From positions 62,001 to 126,000 of the forward strand of contig BSBK01008853.1 of NCBI GenBank assembly GCA_027943335.1: DNA of 64,000 bases. Direction: 5' to 3'. Below the pieces are notes generated by a model. The model made no database searches. It was not told where the DNA came from and worked only from the letters and a program-made list of their open reading frames with translations. The stretch comes from Chamaecyparis obtusa (lineage: Eukaryota; Streptophyta; Pinopsida; Cupressales; Cupressaceae). A program made the translations under genes and the position numbers. Shown in pieces: positions 22,830-34,766 of this stretch. Each line of letters opens with the position of its first letter. Position 1 is the stretch's first letter.

Positions 22830-23384
22830 TTGGGGGGCATGAATAGTGTTTTAATCTTCAAGCTTTCCCAAGGACCCACTTTCCCTTTGTTGAGTTGTGT
22901 CTTTTGTGCCATGATATCCTTTCTTGCATATAATTATTTTCTCTACATGAGGGTTTTCTCTTTTCCAATAGGCTTACATCTTTGTTGTTTTTTTTATAAT
23001 AGATCTCTCACTTAGGGTAGAAAGTGTGTTGTCCTTCATGAAGAATCCATTTTCCTAGAAATAAGGAAGTTGTACATTCTTATTTTCTTCCCCTCTCTTG
23101 GTCAAAGATGTTATCCATATTAAATATCTCCTCTTAGAGGATTAATGTATTTGAGAAAATATATCTTCCTTCTCTCATCTCTCAAAAGGATCCCTTTACT
23201 CTTGGTGCAAAATATCATTTTACAACTATCACTTCCTTGCCTCAAAAGAGCTATAGCCCTCTTTTCTTGGATTGAATGTAAATTATTTCTTGAAGGATAT
23301 CCCCTTTGTGATGAAGGTTTCTATCCTTGTTAGTTTCCTTAATATGTCACCCTAGTCATATCTTTCCATCTTAAGGGGGGAATA
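22830..23384 (+). other. 3' tail of gypsy element with polypurine tract
   Basis: No domain is recognisable. The stretch ends in a polypurine tract, TTAAGGGGGGAATA (23371-23384), directly before the TGTGTGACC start of the right LTR. It contains two short frames without recognisable features. Confidence 0.55.
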
Positions 23385-25475
23385 TGTGTGACCTCTGTGT
23401 TGCTTATGTTGTTAGATTTTCTTATGAACAATGTTCTTTGTTTGTTTATCCTATTAAAATGTTGTAGGATCTCCTTACAAATATTGGTTTTTGCTTGGTC
23501 ATCCTTATTTAAATTTCAAGATGATTTGACCAATAGAAAATAACTTACTAGACCATTTGACTCACCTTGCACCATTTTATAGATTTCCTTGCAAAAAATG
23601 TGGTTATCCTTTGCATGTTTCTCAAGATGGGTGGATTTAGCATAAAATAACTTGCTAGACTATTTTAAAATTTTGTATCTTGTATTTTCATGAATCACCT
23701 AGCATAACATAACTTGCTATCCCATGAAATCCATTCTTCCTTTCTCTTTCCATGTGGCTCCATTTTATAGCATAATACACCTTTCTTGTTGGTTGGATCA
23801 TGGTGTCTTATCTCACCCCTTTATGTATGTTCTTTCTCTTTCAATGTGACTACTTATTCTCTTGCAATAACATTTCATGAATGATATTAACAGTTGATAC
23901 ATTTTGATCATCGAGCTCTCTTCAACAAGTTGACTTGGAGCCTTTGCTTCTATATATGTTATGCTTTTTTTGTGTCTCCTTGTACATGGTTGTACAAGTT
24001 AAGGTCCTAATCTTGGGGGCTTGATATTTCAAACTTAGTGATGTCTTATCTCTTTTCAATATTTCTCCTATTTTCTCATGTCTTTCTCTCCCCGTTTCTT
24101 CTAATTTATCATGAGTATGTGTGTAGACTCATGTACTCCTGCTAAAGTGGTGACTAAATTTAGTATTACAAATAATAACCTTGTAAATAAATTTCAAATA
24201 TTGTGCCTACATGCCTTAGTGTGTAGTGTCCTATCTCATCCAAGACTATTTATAGCCAAACGACTAAAAAGATAATGTCATATCTTTGCATGGTGATCCA
24301 AAAAGATATCCTAAACCACGTAGAGATGATATCCCACTTGATTTCCCTATTTTGGTAGGTCAACATGTTGCCTTAGGCACCCTTGACCCACCAATTTGAG
24401 CCCATTTATAAATATGTCAATTTTGGGTTCTTTCCAATTATTTCTCAATTCGGGTGTCTCAATATGACCTTGGAGGTTGGATTGATTTACAAGATATCTT
24501 TAGAACCATATATAATACTATTCTTCATTTCATTTTAACATCATCAATTATCTACAATTGTCAGTTATAATCAATCAATGATCAAGCATTCAAGGAAGCA
24601 TTTCATCCCACTGTATCTTTCAAGAAATCTTTAGATCTAGTATTGTGAAAAGTTACAACAATTTTCATTCAATAATGTCTTTATGATTGGTTTTTGTTAT
24701 GTCTTTTCAAGCCATGTTATTGCATTAAAACATGTGATTAAATTAAGAAAGCATTTCATCAACAAGTTTGATGGATAAGATTCAACATTTTTCTTGAGAG
24801 CTTCTATTTCAATTAAATTTCTATCCAATTTCAAGGTTAATTCCAAATTGGGGTTTGACCAAGGAAAAAATCCATTAATCTAGTATTTTCCCTTCATTTC
24901 ATGTGCAAGTGATAGGATCAAAAGACATATTTGGAATTAGATGAAGGATACAAAGACCTACAAACTAAGATTTTGTAGATTTGACATCCATGGTTCAAGG
25001 GCACCCCAAGACTTCACAACTTTTTGATGAAATTTTTGGGGAAGATTTTGAGTAGCATTTTAATCTTGAAAACATGAATTTTATCTGCATCTAATGTTCC
25101 TAGGGAAAGGGTAGTCCAACCACCATTGATTTATTGATTTCAGCCCAAATTTTAGACACATGTCCTTTTGATATTATTTTTACATATTTGTAACCATATT
25201 CTACATATTAGCTCTAAACAAAATTATGTATGTTAAAGCTCCTCAATTTCCCATCTTTGGCCCTTGATCTAACTTTTAAAACACATCTTTTGCATAGTCA
25301 TTTTGAACTCAAACAAGTACTATTGGGTCCACATTTTTCCTAATCCCTTTCAATTAATCTAATGTCAAGTCAAGTGGATCCACTTTCCTTTAATCTAATC
25401 AAGAGGAAAATAAACACTATTCATAGTTTGCATGCATAAGCTAGTGAACACCTCATTTCCTTCTCCCACATTACA
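23385..25475 (+). repeat. Right (3') LTR of gypsy element
   Basis: About 2.09 kb, starting TGTGTGACCTCTGTGTTGC after the polypurine tract and ending ...CCTTCTCCCACATTACA. Its last 1.3 kb aligns with the left LTR 3395-4493. A TATA box lies at 24506-24518. The first 0.75 kb has no counterpart on the left. Confidence 0.8.
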
Positions 25476-25847
25476 ATAGTTAAGGATTTTAAAGTATATC
25501 TAATGAATAAGATTAATAAGTATTATGATTTACAATTGAATATTGTTACCTAATAAAAATAATTACAAATGTAATTGTGTTTTCTTAAAATATCTTAAGA
25601 AATTGAAAGCAAACTTTTGCATGGTATCAAAGCTAGAATAGTGATTATATGGTCAAGTTGATAATTAATGTAAAACAAGTTAGTTTTAATTCGTGAAACA
25701 TCATTGCAATGATAATTCCAAAGTAACATAGGAAAATGATATGGCATTAAATTGTATTAAATATAAATTTAGAAGAAATAGTTTACTAATGTGTTTGTCT
25801 TCCCTAAGATGGATGACTATCTATAAGATGAATAGGTAGTTAATACC
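25476..25847. other. AT-rich flank, no gene
   Basis: Short AT-rich stretch between the gypsy LTR and the next LTR-like block. No frame or repeat that I recognise. Confidence 0.5.
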
Positions 25848-27115
25848 TGTATACACTTAGAAATGGCTTCATTAATTAAATATTTATTATTTAATTGATA
25901 TTGACTTGATAAATTAATTAAATATTTATTATTTAATTAATAGTTATTTTCTCTATTTATTAAATAGACTATTCAATTTATTTAGTAAATTTACTATAGT
26001 CTATTCCTCTATCCTAAGTCTTCTAATTAGTCTTTTTTAAGTGATTTAATTAAATACACAATCACCTAAATATGACTAAGTTCCCTAGTCCACCTCACCT
26101 ACCTAGTCACCTGACACATCACTTTGGCTAAAATAAATAATTATTATTAATTATTTATTGATAATTATCCTCACCCACACATGTCCTATTCTTAAGGGCT
26201 ATGTGGCCTCATAGGACTTGGTCTCATGACCACATGTCCTCTCTTAAACCAGGTCAAGAGACATGCCCTATTCCTAAGGAGCTTCTCAAGCCACCTCTAA
26301 GGGTCAAAGGTGACTCATGGGACACTTGTACAAAGAGTCCTCATGAGGAAAAGGTCTCTCCTTTCTCTCTTGGGTCTTTGAGAGACACTTGACATGTGTC
26401 TTTCCCTTCCACCTTGTTCTCCTCCATGTCAATGTGAGAGGAACATCATCCCTATTCTTCCTCTCACATTCCAACTACATCCCCCTTTCTCTCAACTCCT
26501 TCAACCAAGTCAATCCTAGCCCTAGGATCTTCCACCTTTCACTCTCAACCGTAGGATTGTGCCACCTAGGCATAGATCCTCCAAAAATATATAAAAGGAG
26601 CCTAATTTCCCCTTTGTGAGCTAATAGGTATTTTTGTAATCAAGCATTCAAGCAATAGGCAATCAAGCATTCAAGCATCCAAGCACTCATTATCAAGCAT
26701 ATTCATATCATTTTGTGAAGCATCCACACTATCATCATCTCATTTTCATAATTAGGAATTAGTTTTGCATTCAATCATTCAATCTCCACACTTTGGTATT
26801 ATCTTGGGCAAGGAGCTTCAAATTGGAAATTTGAGAGCTCAACACATCCAAGAAATCAAAGCATAGGAGGACAATGGAGACAAGCTACATGGTAGGTGAA
26901 GGTAAAATCTTATTTTAGCTTCAATTTGGTGTATTCTTCATTGTTGTTTGCTAATTAGTTAGATTTGTTAATCTTAGAATAGTTAATTTATCATTTATAG
27001 TAGTTAGACATCTAATTTGCATATAATACCTTGTAAATAACTACATAGGATGAATGGAAGATCATATTAGGTGTACAAAAGAAACCCTAACTATCATGTT
27101 TGCATCATATATTAC
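25848..27115 (+). repeat. LTR-like block with TATA box (gypsy type, possibly solo)
   Basis: Starts TGTATACACTTAGAAATGG, similar to the TGTAGACACTCAAATATGG start of the minus-strand block at 59322, and may end near ...CATATATTACA. A duplicated TTAATTAAATATTTATTATTT segment lies at 25873-25944. A strong TATA box (TATATAAAAGG, about 26588) is followed by repeated CAAGCATTCAAGCA phrases (26641-26700). No internal region or matching second copy is seen, and flanking bases give no clear target duplication, so limits are approximate. Confidence 0.5.
26586..26600 (+). promoter_or_regulatory. TATA box of LTR-like block
   Basis: AATATATAAAAGGAGCC, a canonical plant TATA box in a C/T-rich setting, followed about 30 bp on by the likely start of transcription. 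Confidence 0.55.
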
Positions 27116-27776
27116 ACCCCACTTGATCACTTGACCAAGTGGGGACCCCCCTTTTTATTTTTAGTTTATTGTCTTTCCTTGTATTTTTCTTGCCTTGTTT
27201 GTTTTTGGTCATTCAAGGTTTGGGAGATCAAGGGAACAAGATGATTAGTCCAAGCCCAAATTCTTAATCCCTAAAAGTTTCCTTTATTTTCCCCTATTCT
27301 TTTTTTTTCTAGAGGCTTGAGTTTCCAAGTGGATGGGGAAATACGACAACTCCAATTCGTTGGCCCCTACTTGTCTTTCACTATTTTTATTTTTTGGAGT
27401 CAAAATTTTGGAGGTATGGTAGTGTCATTGTGACATGACCACCCTTGACCCCTAAAATCCTGATCCCTCGAAGGGATACAACCATACCTCAATCCTAATA
27501 GGGAGACACCTTGATGGTTCACTGGTTTCATAACCTAACCCTAATGGCTATAAATGTCATCAATGCTCACTTGCACAAAAAGAATTTAGGGGTTTATAGC
27601 AATTAAAAATCTAATTTGAGCTTCGTGTAAGGAAAAGTTCACAAGAAGAGATTTAGTGTGACCTTATCAATGTGTGTGCCTCCCCACCTTTCAAATCTTT
27701 TATTTGATTAAATTATTCACCTGTTCTAGGTAGGGCTTTGATTGGGTTCCCTTGGTTGTGGCTATGTTCTTGTTTG
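27116..27776. other. Flank of copia insertion, no gene
   Basis: Contains a perfect 9-bp inverted repeat (CCCCACTTG at 27117-27125, CAAGTGGGG at 27136-27144). A second TATA-like site lies near 27549 (GGCTATAAATG). No frame. It ends in GTTTG (27772-27776), the left target duplication of the copia element. Confidence 0.5.
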
Positions 27777-29085
27777 TGTTAGGAATAGTCCCAAGAGATA
27801 ACTAAGAGGGGGGGTGGGTGAATCAATTATCTACAAGATTCAATTCTTTGTCCAATTAAGTATATAAGAACATTAATCATAAACAAAATGAAAGAACACT
27901 TAACACAACACCATACTTTTGGTTACAGGGAAACCCAAATAGGTAAAAACCTTGATGGGAATTGACACCCACTAAGAACTACACTAGTGTATTATGATCT
28001 CTCTTAGAAGATCTTACAACCCTGTTAGGTGTTGATCTTTACAATATAATAAGTATAGTGACCTGGTCAAGGGTTAGACCCTATTAGGAGTCTTTTACAA
28101 TTAACCCTGTTAGGTGTGAGGATGCACTATTCGAGAGCACACTACTCAAAAGGGGTGAAGGCTGAAACCTTCTATTTAACAAATACACACTATATCTAGA
28201 TCTTGGTGAACTACGCGTAGACCTATTGTCTTGATCATTTCCAATGAATAGCATATACTCTCTACTGTGTCACATAGACCTTTTGTTGATGGCTCAACAC
28301 TTCACACTCTCTGCTCTACTCTTCTCATTCAACTCAAAGTCATACGTAGCAATCACAAATGACTGTCTATAAATATCTTTCCTCTAAATGATATAATCAA
28401 GTTAGCTTGTTAGAACCACCTTGAAATCATATTAGAGAAACCATAAAACCTTCCAATAACATCTCTATCAGCTCTACTAAGCACGCAACATGAACTAGGA
28501 CCTATCTAACTTAGTATGAGTGAACACGTTACTCCATACTGTCAGCTCCATCAATTTAACTAATACTTTCTTCTTATGCTGAATTGTGACATGTGCTCTT
28601 AACCAAACATTATTAACTCTCAAACAAACACTAATCCAAGCATGCATACCAAGATGATAGGCACAACTACTTTACCAATATAATCTTTGTCGGCTTCTCT
28701 AGATAAACTCAGGAAACTGTGACTGTCAACTGTGAACATCATAACTTGACTTCTACTATATATCAGACTCTGTGTCCATGAACATAACATCATACATATG
28801 TCTACAACATAATTATAAAGGCACAAGGCTCTACTGAAACCATACGACCAATCACATACAGAACTGTTCTTGGGACCTGTTAGGAACACTCCTTGATATA
28901 CATAACTATATTATTGTCTTTACTCAGAATCAACCTCTACATCTATGATATCATGATGATAACATATCTATGCAACATATGCTAAAGGCTCTCTCCATCA
29001 GGGTTCCACACATGCTACTTACCATATGTTGTCATCAATGACAAACATACAGTCAGCAATCTGGCTTGTTGGAAAATCTCCAACA
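27777..29085 (-). repeat. 3' LTR of copia element
   Basis: Starts TGTTAGGAATAGTCCC and ends ...AATCTCCAACA on the plus strand. It matches 44877-46182 throughout with low divergence, mostly transitions. Confidence 0.93.
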
Positions 29086-29103
29086 ATCTCCCCCTTTGGC
29101 ATT
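29086..29103 (-). promoter_or_regulatory. Polypurine tract of copia element
   Basis: On the minus strand AATGCCAAAGGGGGAGAT abuts the TGTTGG start of the 3' LTR. Exactly the same 18 bases precede the 3' LTR of the element at 47268 (53452-53469). Confidence 0.85.
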
Positions 29104-29460
29104 AATGGCAACATATGGAATGAAAAACACCACCAATCCAAATGATCAATTCTTTTATAACATTCTCCATTTCCTCAACAAAAACTCCCCCAAGGAAGTA
29201 TCCTCCAACTGCTTCAATATTCTTCAATATTCTCCATTTCCTCAATGGTACTGCTTCCCATGACTATATTTTTACTCCCCCTTTCTACTTGTTTTTTATT
29301 ACTACATATTCCTTCTTTTTATGTTTTTCATGACTATATATTAGTCCCCCTTTGACATCAGTAGCAAAGGGTGCCAAAAACATTAAGCACTAGTACTACT
29401 CATGAGGTAGAGTATTCAACCTTTCATCAGTCACTGAGGACTGATGCACTCCTATTGTCT

Positions 29461-30314
29461 CTAATCAGATTCAAGGAAGGGAATTAATCCCAGCTTCTCC
29501 CTGAGATACTCAAAAGTATCCTTAGGTAAAGGCTTTGTGAATATCTCTGCTAGCTGATCTTTTGTACTCACATAATCCACCATTACTTCTTTCTCTGCAA
29601 CTTTCTCTCTTAGGAAGTGATATTTTGTCTCAATATGTTTTGTTTTTGCATGCATCACAGGGTTCTTTGACATATTGATAGTGCTAGTGTTATACAATGA
29701 ATAACAGTAGGGTAGTCAATCTGAATGTCAAAATATTTTATCATCTGCTTGATCCACACAATTGTAGAACAATTCAATGCTGCTGCAACATATTATGCTT
29801 CTCCCACTGACTGTGAGATACAATTATGCTTTTTACTTGTCCAAATAACAAGTCTATCTCTAAGAATACAACTCCTCCAGATGTACTCTTTCTATCATCC
29901 ACGCATCCTTCCGAATCTACATCTATATATACATGAAGCTTTACATTATCTGAATTAGGATACCATAAACCATAGTCTAAGGTTCCATTCAAGTATCTGA
30001 ATATTCTTTTTACTGCCATGAGATGACTTTGCTTAGGTTTTGCTAAAAATCTTCCAACAATACCAACTACATTGGAAATGTCTGGTCCGGTTTGAGTAAG
30101 ATATAATTTTACCAATCATATACTTATACAAGGTTATGTCTATTTCTTGTGAATCATCTTCTTTTGAAAGATTGCATCCTGTTAATATCATAGGGGTACT
30201 TACTAGCTTGCAATCATCCATCCTGAATGTCTTCAAGATCTCTTTTACATAGTTTGATTTATGAATATACCTTTGTCTGTCTAATGCACATTCAATCCCA
30301 AAAAGTACTTGATA
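29461..30314 (-). pseudogene. Copia RT C-terminus and RNase H
   Basis: After the nested element, RT resumes with FLGIE-like VLFGIE and DDCKLVSTPM, then LTQTGPDIS, AVKRIFRYLNGTLDYGLWY and a damaged RNase H core (YIDVDSEGCVDDRKSTSGG). It ends with KTKHIETKYHFLRE, VSTKDQLAEIFTKPL and a stop at 29461. Several frameshifts lie between 29697 and 30120. RNase H normally degrades the RNA strand during reverse transcription; the first acidic site (usually D-A-D) is D-V-D here. Confidence 0.85.
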
Positions 30315-30319
30315 TGACC

Positions 30320-32909
30320 TGTTGGTCCATTTTCCTGTCAATGCAAAATCTTTTGAAAATGGCCCATTTCCTTGCAAGTTTTCTTGAAGTGTCCTGCCCT
30401 GTGTTCTTCATTGTGCCACCTTGCTCCAGTTCAAGTCACACGTGCTAAATCACAAACCTAGAGATTTATTCAAGTTCTAAGGTCTGCAGGAAACAAATTT
30501 CAAAATCTGCCTAAGTGTCAAAAACCCACAATGTTTTTGAAAATCCATGATGTTTTCAGTTTGTGAAAACCTTCGTTGTTTTTGACCTTATGCCTTCCCG
30601 CTTTTGTGCACTTGTCTTCTAGCATTGAAAACTCTATGTGTTTTTAGTCTTTCACTGTGTTAAAAACTTTGTGTGTTTTTGACCTTGGTCTTAACTGCGC
30701 AAGTGCGCTCATTGGTGGGTCCCAGTTCTTCCCATTACCCAGTGTGGTTAAAGTTCGAACAAGATCAGTGGTTGTCGTATGCTCACATGGTAAAGATACA
30801 TGATGTTTAACCTTTACGCTTTTGTGACAAGCCATTGGATTTTCCTGTATGGGCATGTCGTGGGCCCATTTGTGGGGTTTGAGCAGTTTAATGGTCCCAT
30901 TGATGGTGATGTGGCAGCTTAGGGTTGGTTGTCGCATGATCGCATGTTAGAGTTTTCTGACATGCGATCATGCGACCGATTGACACATGTCCCTAGGGCC
31001 CAGTGGTAGGTGGTAATGTGGCATCCGAGGTGGTGAGGTGGTGAATTTCTATTGGGTGCCACGTGGTGCTACGGTGGTGGTCATGTTTGGAAGAAAGGGG
31101 GTGTGGGGCCAGCGCTCTTGGTGACATGGGTACTTTTCATTGGCCAGGCGGTGACAGGGCAGTTAATGATGGTGAATGCTGATGGTTAGTCACATGTTTG
31201 CATAGCCTTTTTTCAAGGCTATGTGATCATGCGACTGATGTTTTGTGTTAACCCTCAGTAGTGGTGGTTGTGGCAAGGTAAAGGGGTGTAGCTTGTCGCA
31301 TGTTCGCATAGCCCGTTTCTGGGCTATGCGATCATGAGACAACGATCTGCTTGTGCTGTTGCGGAGTTAAAGGTGGGTCCACGGTACTAGTGTTGCTGAG
31401 ATGTTTAGGTCTGTGATCGACTGTTCCGTGGTTAAGAGATTGTGGTCACATGATTGCAAGGGTTAGTTTGGCACCTTGCGATCATGCGACCAAGCATAAG
31501 ATGAAACCCATTTTCCTATGGCAGTTAAGTTGATGACCGCGCAATTACGTGACTAAGGGCAAATAGTTAAGGAACATAAAGCCCGTGAAATGCATGGTGA
31601 CCATTTGATTTCAAATTTGATTTTCCTGAGGATCTGCAGTGACCAAAGGTACCTGAGTTTATGGCTTTAGCGGTGGTTTTTGACTTGTTTGGTGGCGACG
31701 GTTGTTGTGATGTGGTTTAGGGTTCCTGTGGTTAATTGCAAAAGAGTTTTGTGTCATGTAGAGATGGGTTTTCTTGCTCAAGGCATGTTGTAGAGGGATA
31801 GATTAGATTGATTGGTATGGTAAAATGATGGTCCTCGGTACTTTCTTAGAGATTTCTCATGAATGTGGAACATTCTTAGATTTGATTGCCTAGATTTCTT
31901 TTCCCTGCATTGAATTTTGATGTGTTCTAGTTGGTTAGGTGGGTGAAACTTTGACCCTAGTCATTCGTAGCTTGTTGCAACCTATTTTGGGTTTCCAAGA
32001 TGACTAGTGGTATATATTGCAAGTTTTTGATAGAACAAGGGTTCTAAATTTTATCAGTTCTAGAGGTTCCATTCTGTTTGGTTCCAGTGGGAAGCAGTAA
32101 AACTCTGTCACATTATAGGAGGCTGAATAGAACTTCTTTGTATCTTTTGTAGGTTATTGAAGTGGTAGTCTCATTTCTGGTATAGACATGTACATGATTC
32201 ATCATACTTAATATAACTGTTTCAAGCTTTCAAGTCTCTCCTTGGTGTCAGTTTTATGAGTTTTGGGTTTTCTTGTCCATTGCATAGGGTTACCTTTGCA
32301 TATGTTCTAGTCTTTAGTTCTTGATCTAGGATCAAGTGAAAAATACTTTGGATAGGGCATAGATTCATTAGACTTGTCTACAGAAGGATCTTATAAGTAG
32401 TAGATGGGCTGGAACAATTGTATTTATGGCTTTGAGTCTTTGACAGTAGTTGGTTCATGTTCTATATTTGTTTTTGAGTGCTACCCAATGGATAATGGCA
32501 CTGATCAAGGGCTAGTATATTTAGTTGAGTCCAATGTTTGATGGGTTTTGGCTATTTCCTGTATCTTTATATATCAATACCATTTTCAAGTTTTAATCTG
32601 TTGTTTGGTTGATAGTAATACCCTACATAGTGGAGTTGATTCAATGAATACCTGGTTAGTATTTAGTAATCCTTTACTATAATCTGTTATATGAATCCAG
32701 AAGTATAATGTGTGTAGTGAGCTGAGTCTTATCTAGATTAGGTGTACCCACCTTGGTTTTGCAGAGCTAGAAGTGTAGAGGGCAGTCTTGTCCCTATAGT
32801 TGGTCCAGTTGCCTTCCAGAGCTCCCATACTTGGAACTAACCACTCCTAACATTAGTCTCAAGGCATATTGGCAGCCCTAAGTGGCATAAGCATTTTTGA
32901 ACACCAGCA
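30320..32909 (+). repeat. 5' LTR of Ogre-like element
   Basis: 2590 bp, aligning end to end with 34767-37358. Differences are few and mostly G/A or C/T, often at CG sites. It contains a cluster of large hairpins (30774-31552). Confidence 0.92.
30774..31552 (+). repeat. Cluster of six large hairpins in 5' LTR
   Basis: Inverted repeats follow each other: 30774-30828, 30931-30976 (perfect 16-bp arms, GTCGCATGATCGCATG, 14-nt loop), 31188-31235, 31293-31342, 31444-31491 and a weaker one near 31535-31552. Outer arms share GTCGCATG-A/T-TCGCA on the left and TGCGATCATGCGAC on the right; inner stems differ (TGGTAAAG, TG, TAGCCTT, TAGCCC, AGGG). Each keeps its own complementarity. The function is unknown. 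Confidence 0.85.
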
Positions 32910-32910
32910 A

Positions 32911-32930
32911 AATGGTGACTCTGCTGGGGA
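32911..32930 (+). promoter_or_regulatory. Primer binding site, tRNA-Arg type
   Basis: TGGTGACTCTGCTGGGGA lies two to three bases inside the 5' LTR end. This sequence is characteristic of Ogre-type elements, which prime with tRNA-Arg. Confidence 0.75.
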
Positions 32931-33441
32931 GCCATGGTATAGAGTCATGTTTGGTAAAGAAGACATTTCTCATGTTTTGCAAAGTGAGTCAGGTCTATTT
33001 TGTCTGTCATTGTTAAGTCTGAAAGTCCTAGTTCTTGAATTATTTTCAGTAATTTCTCACATTTGGTGAGTGGTGACTCTAAGTTCTCTAATTTGCACCA
33101 GTGTGCATATTTGAAGGAAGGCTACAAAGAAAGAGGTGGACTTGCAGTGACAGTGGTAGCAGACATTTGGGCTCCTATGACTTATAGTGTTAAGTCAAGA
33201 GAGGAATCATAAGAGGACTCTATGTGGGGTGTATTGTGAGGTGTTGATTTGAAGGTCTAAGTTGAAGAAGGTCTCGGCTTTCTTTTCTTTCCTCTGCAAG
33301 GGGGTGGCGGCTCTACAAAGTGTTAAGGGTGATTTGAAGGTGAATCCAAATCACACATTTCTTGTAGCTGCTCCAATACATCCAGGTATTTCTCAAGAGT
33401 TGAAATGTATCCCTATCAAGTGTTAAGCACTGCATAAAGGG

Positions 33442-34437
33442 ATGAGTATTAGTGGGCAGTTCCTCATGGAGGAATATAGGCCCTTTTGTTTTGATGGCAT
33501 TGAAGGTGCCCCTGTTCCTTACTAAGGATGGGTATGAGGAAAATAATGAAGATCAAACACAAGAAACTAGTGTCTCTGTTGATCCCATCATAAGTGATAC
33601 TGATTATGAAAATCTTCTCATCAAGATTGCTACTCTTAACAAGAAGATTGCAGAGAGCAATGCTGAGATCTGGTAGTTAGAGGAGGACAAGAGATTGCTG
33701 GGACTGGTGGTTCCTTATGATGATCATGAGGAGGCCAGTGTCTCTGATGTTGAGTCTCATTATGCAGAAAGTGTTGATTATGAAGCTGATGTTGAGGTCA
33801 ATTCATATGAGAGTGTTGAAGATGAATCTGAGGTTGATAGTATTTCTTTTTTGTCTATAGATTTTTCTTCTTGTCAACATGAGAGGGCAGTCTTCTTGTC
33901 CTGGTTTGATGATGTTTTGTGTGAAGAGGAGAATATTGAATATGATGCAGATGATAATTCCTACATAGACTGCTTCAGACAAGATGATTTAATGCCAGAG
34001 TTTCCAGTCCTTATTCCTGACAAGGAAGATGTCTATAATAATAGGGATGTAGCTGATGAAGAGGAAAATGATGCCAAGGTCCAATGATCAACAAAAAGAT
34101 GTCAGCACTCTTGGCTGATGATTTCCAGAGATATGATAGTGAAGAAGGCCTTCACTTGGTTTATGATCCAGTCAGTGAGGACATCATTGGTGAACTAGGT
34201 TGCTCAGTGGCTGAAGCAATACATGAAGGTAAACCAGAGGATTCAAGTCCTTTTCAGCCAAGTAACTCTGATGTAATTCATGATGCTCAGTATGTTTCCT
34301 TTTTTGATGCATTACTAGATCACATTTTTGTTTCTAGTCATCAGGAAGCATTAGATGATGTCCCATACTTCTTGGAGTATGAAGATAGTCATGACTGGAA
34401 GAACATGGGTAGTGGCCAGTATAGTTTCATTCTTTAG
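33442..34437 (+). pseudogene. Acidic protein of unknown function in Ogre-like element
   Basis: A likely ATG at 33442 opens MSISGQFLMEEYRPFCFDG, then the frame shifts near 33520. The next frame runs to 34087 with one TAG at 33674, and a third, overlapping by ATGA at 34084, runs to 34437. Together they cover about 330 residues, strongly acidic (VESHYAESVDYEADVEV), with a short coiled-coil stretch (LLIKIATLNKKIAESNAEI) and no zinc knuckle, capsid, protease or RT motif. It stands where gag stands in Ogre elements. It is the only coding remnant of the element; no function can be assigned. Confidence 0.5.
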
Positions 34438-34766
34438 CCCATGGTTATTCACATATGTTTGCAGTAGAATGGTAAAGAATTTTTCAAACTTGGGGTCACA
34501 TATGTGGATGAAAACCAGATTTTTGATGCAGGAGGGTCTATGATTTTCTTTTGGTGGCCTAGGGCCATCAAGTAAATTTGTAAAGTTCTGATCTTGTAAA
34601 TTTTGTAAATATTCTTCCCTTTCTGCTATGTGTTTCCCTTCCTGTTTTCTTGGTTAGGTTGCCAGTTTTTGTGGTTCCCTATTTTTATCCTATAGGTGGT
34701 CTTCTTTCCCAAAGATCTAAATTCTTGCTATGCCTACAAGAGGCATGCATCCCCAGACAGAGCCAC
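34438..34766. other. Ogre-like 3' untranslated region
   Basis: Ends ...CCCCAGACAGAGCCAC directly before the TGTTGGTCC of the 3' LTR. A classical all-purine tract is absent there; CAGACAGAG is the nearest candidate. Confidence 0.5.

Larger units (their letters stand above)
3395..25475 (+). mobile_element. Decayed Ty3/gypsy element, Tat-like, with nested insertions
   Basis: Defined by two alignable LTRs (3395-4493 and 23385-25475), a primer-site candidate after the left one, a polypurine tract before the right one, and a protease/G-patch polyprotein remnant between. Removing the DNA transposon (6011-16906) and the copia-type element (17889-22829) leaves only about 3 kb of internal sequence. 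That holds a low-complexity ORF, a retropepsin remnant and a G-patch-like linker, but no reverse transcriptase, RNase H or integrase. It was therefore either a non-autonomous derivative or has lost pol by deletion. The left LTR is truncated at the microsatellite, so no target duplication can be checked. Confidence 0.8.

Noticed and set aside
26201..26619. Two short open frames in the LTR-like block
   Set aside because: They lie upstream of its TATA box in the presumed U3 region and show no domain or codon pattern.
28620..28889. Open frame repeated at 45696-45986
   Set aside because: It is the same stretch in the two LTRs of the copia element, without recognisable domain; repeated presence reflects LTR identity, not selection.
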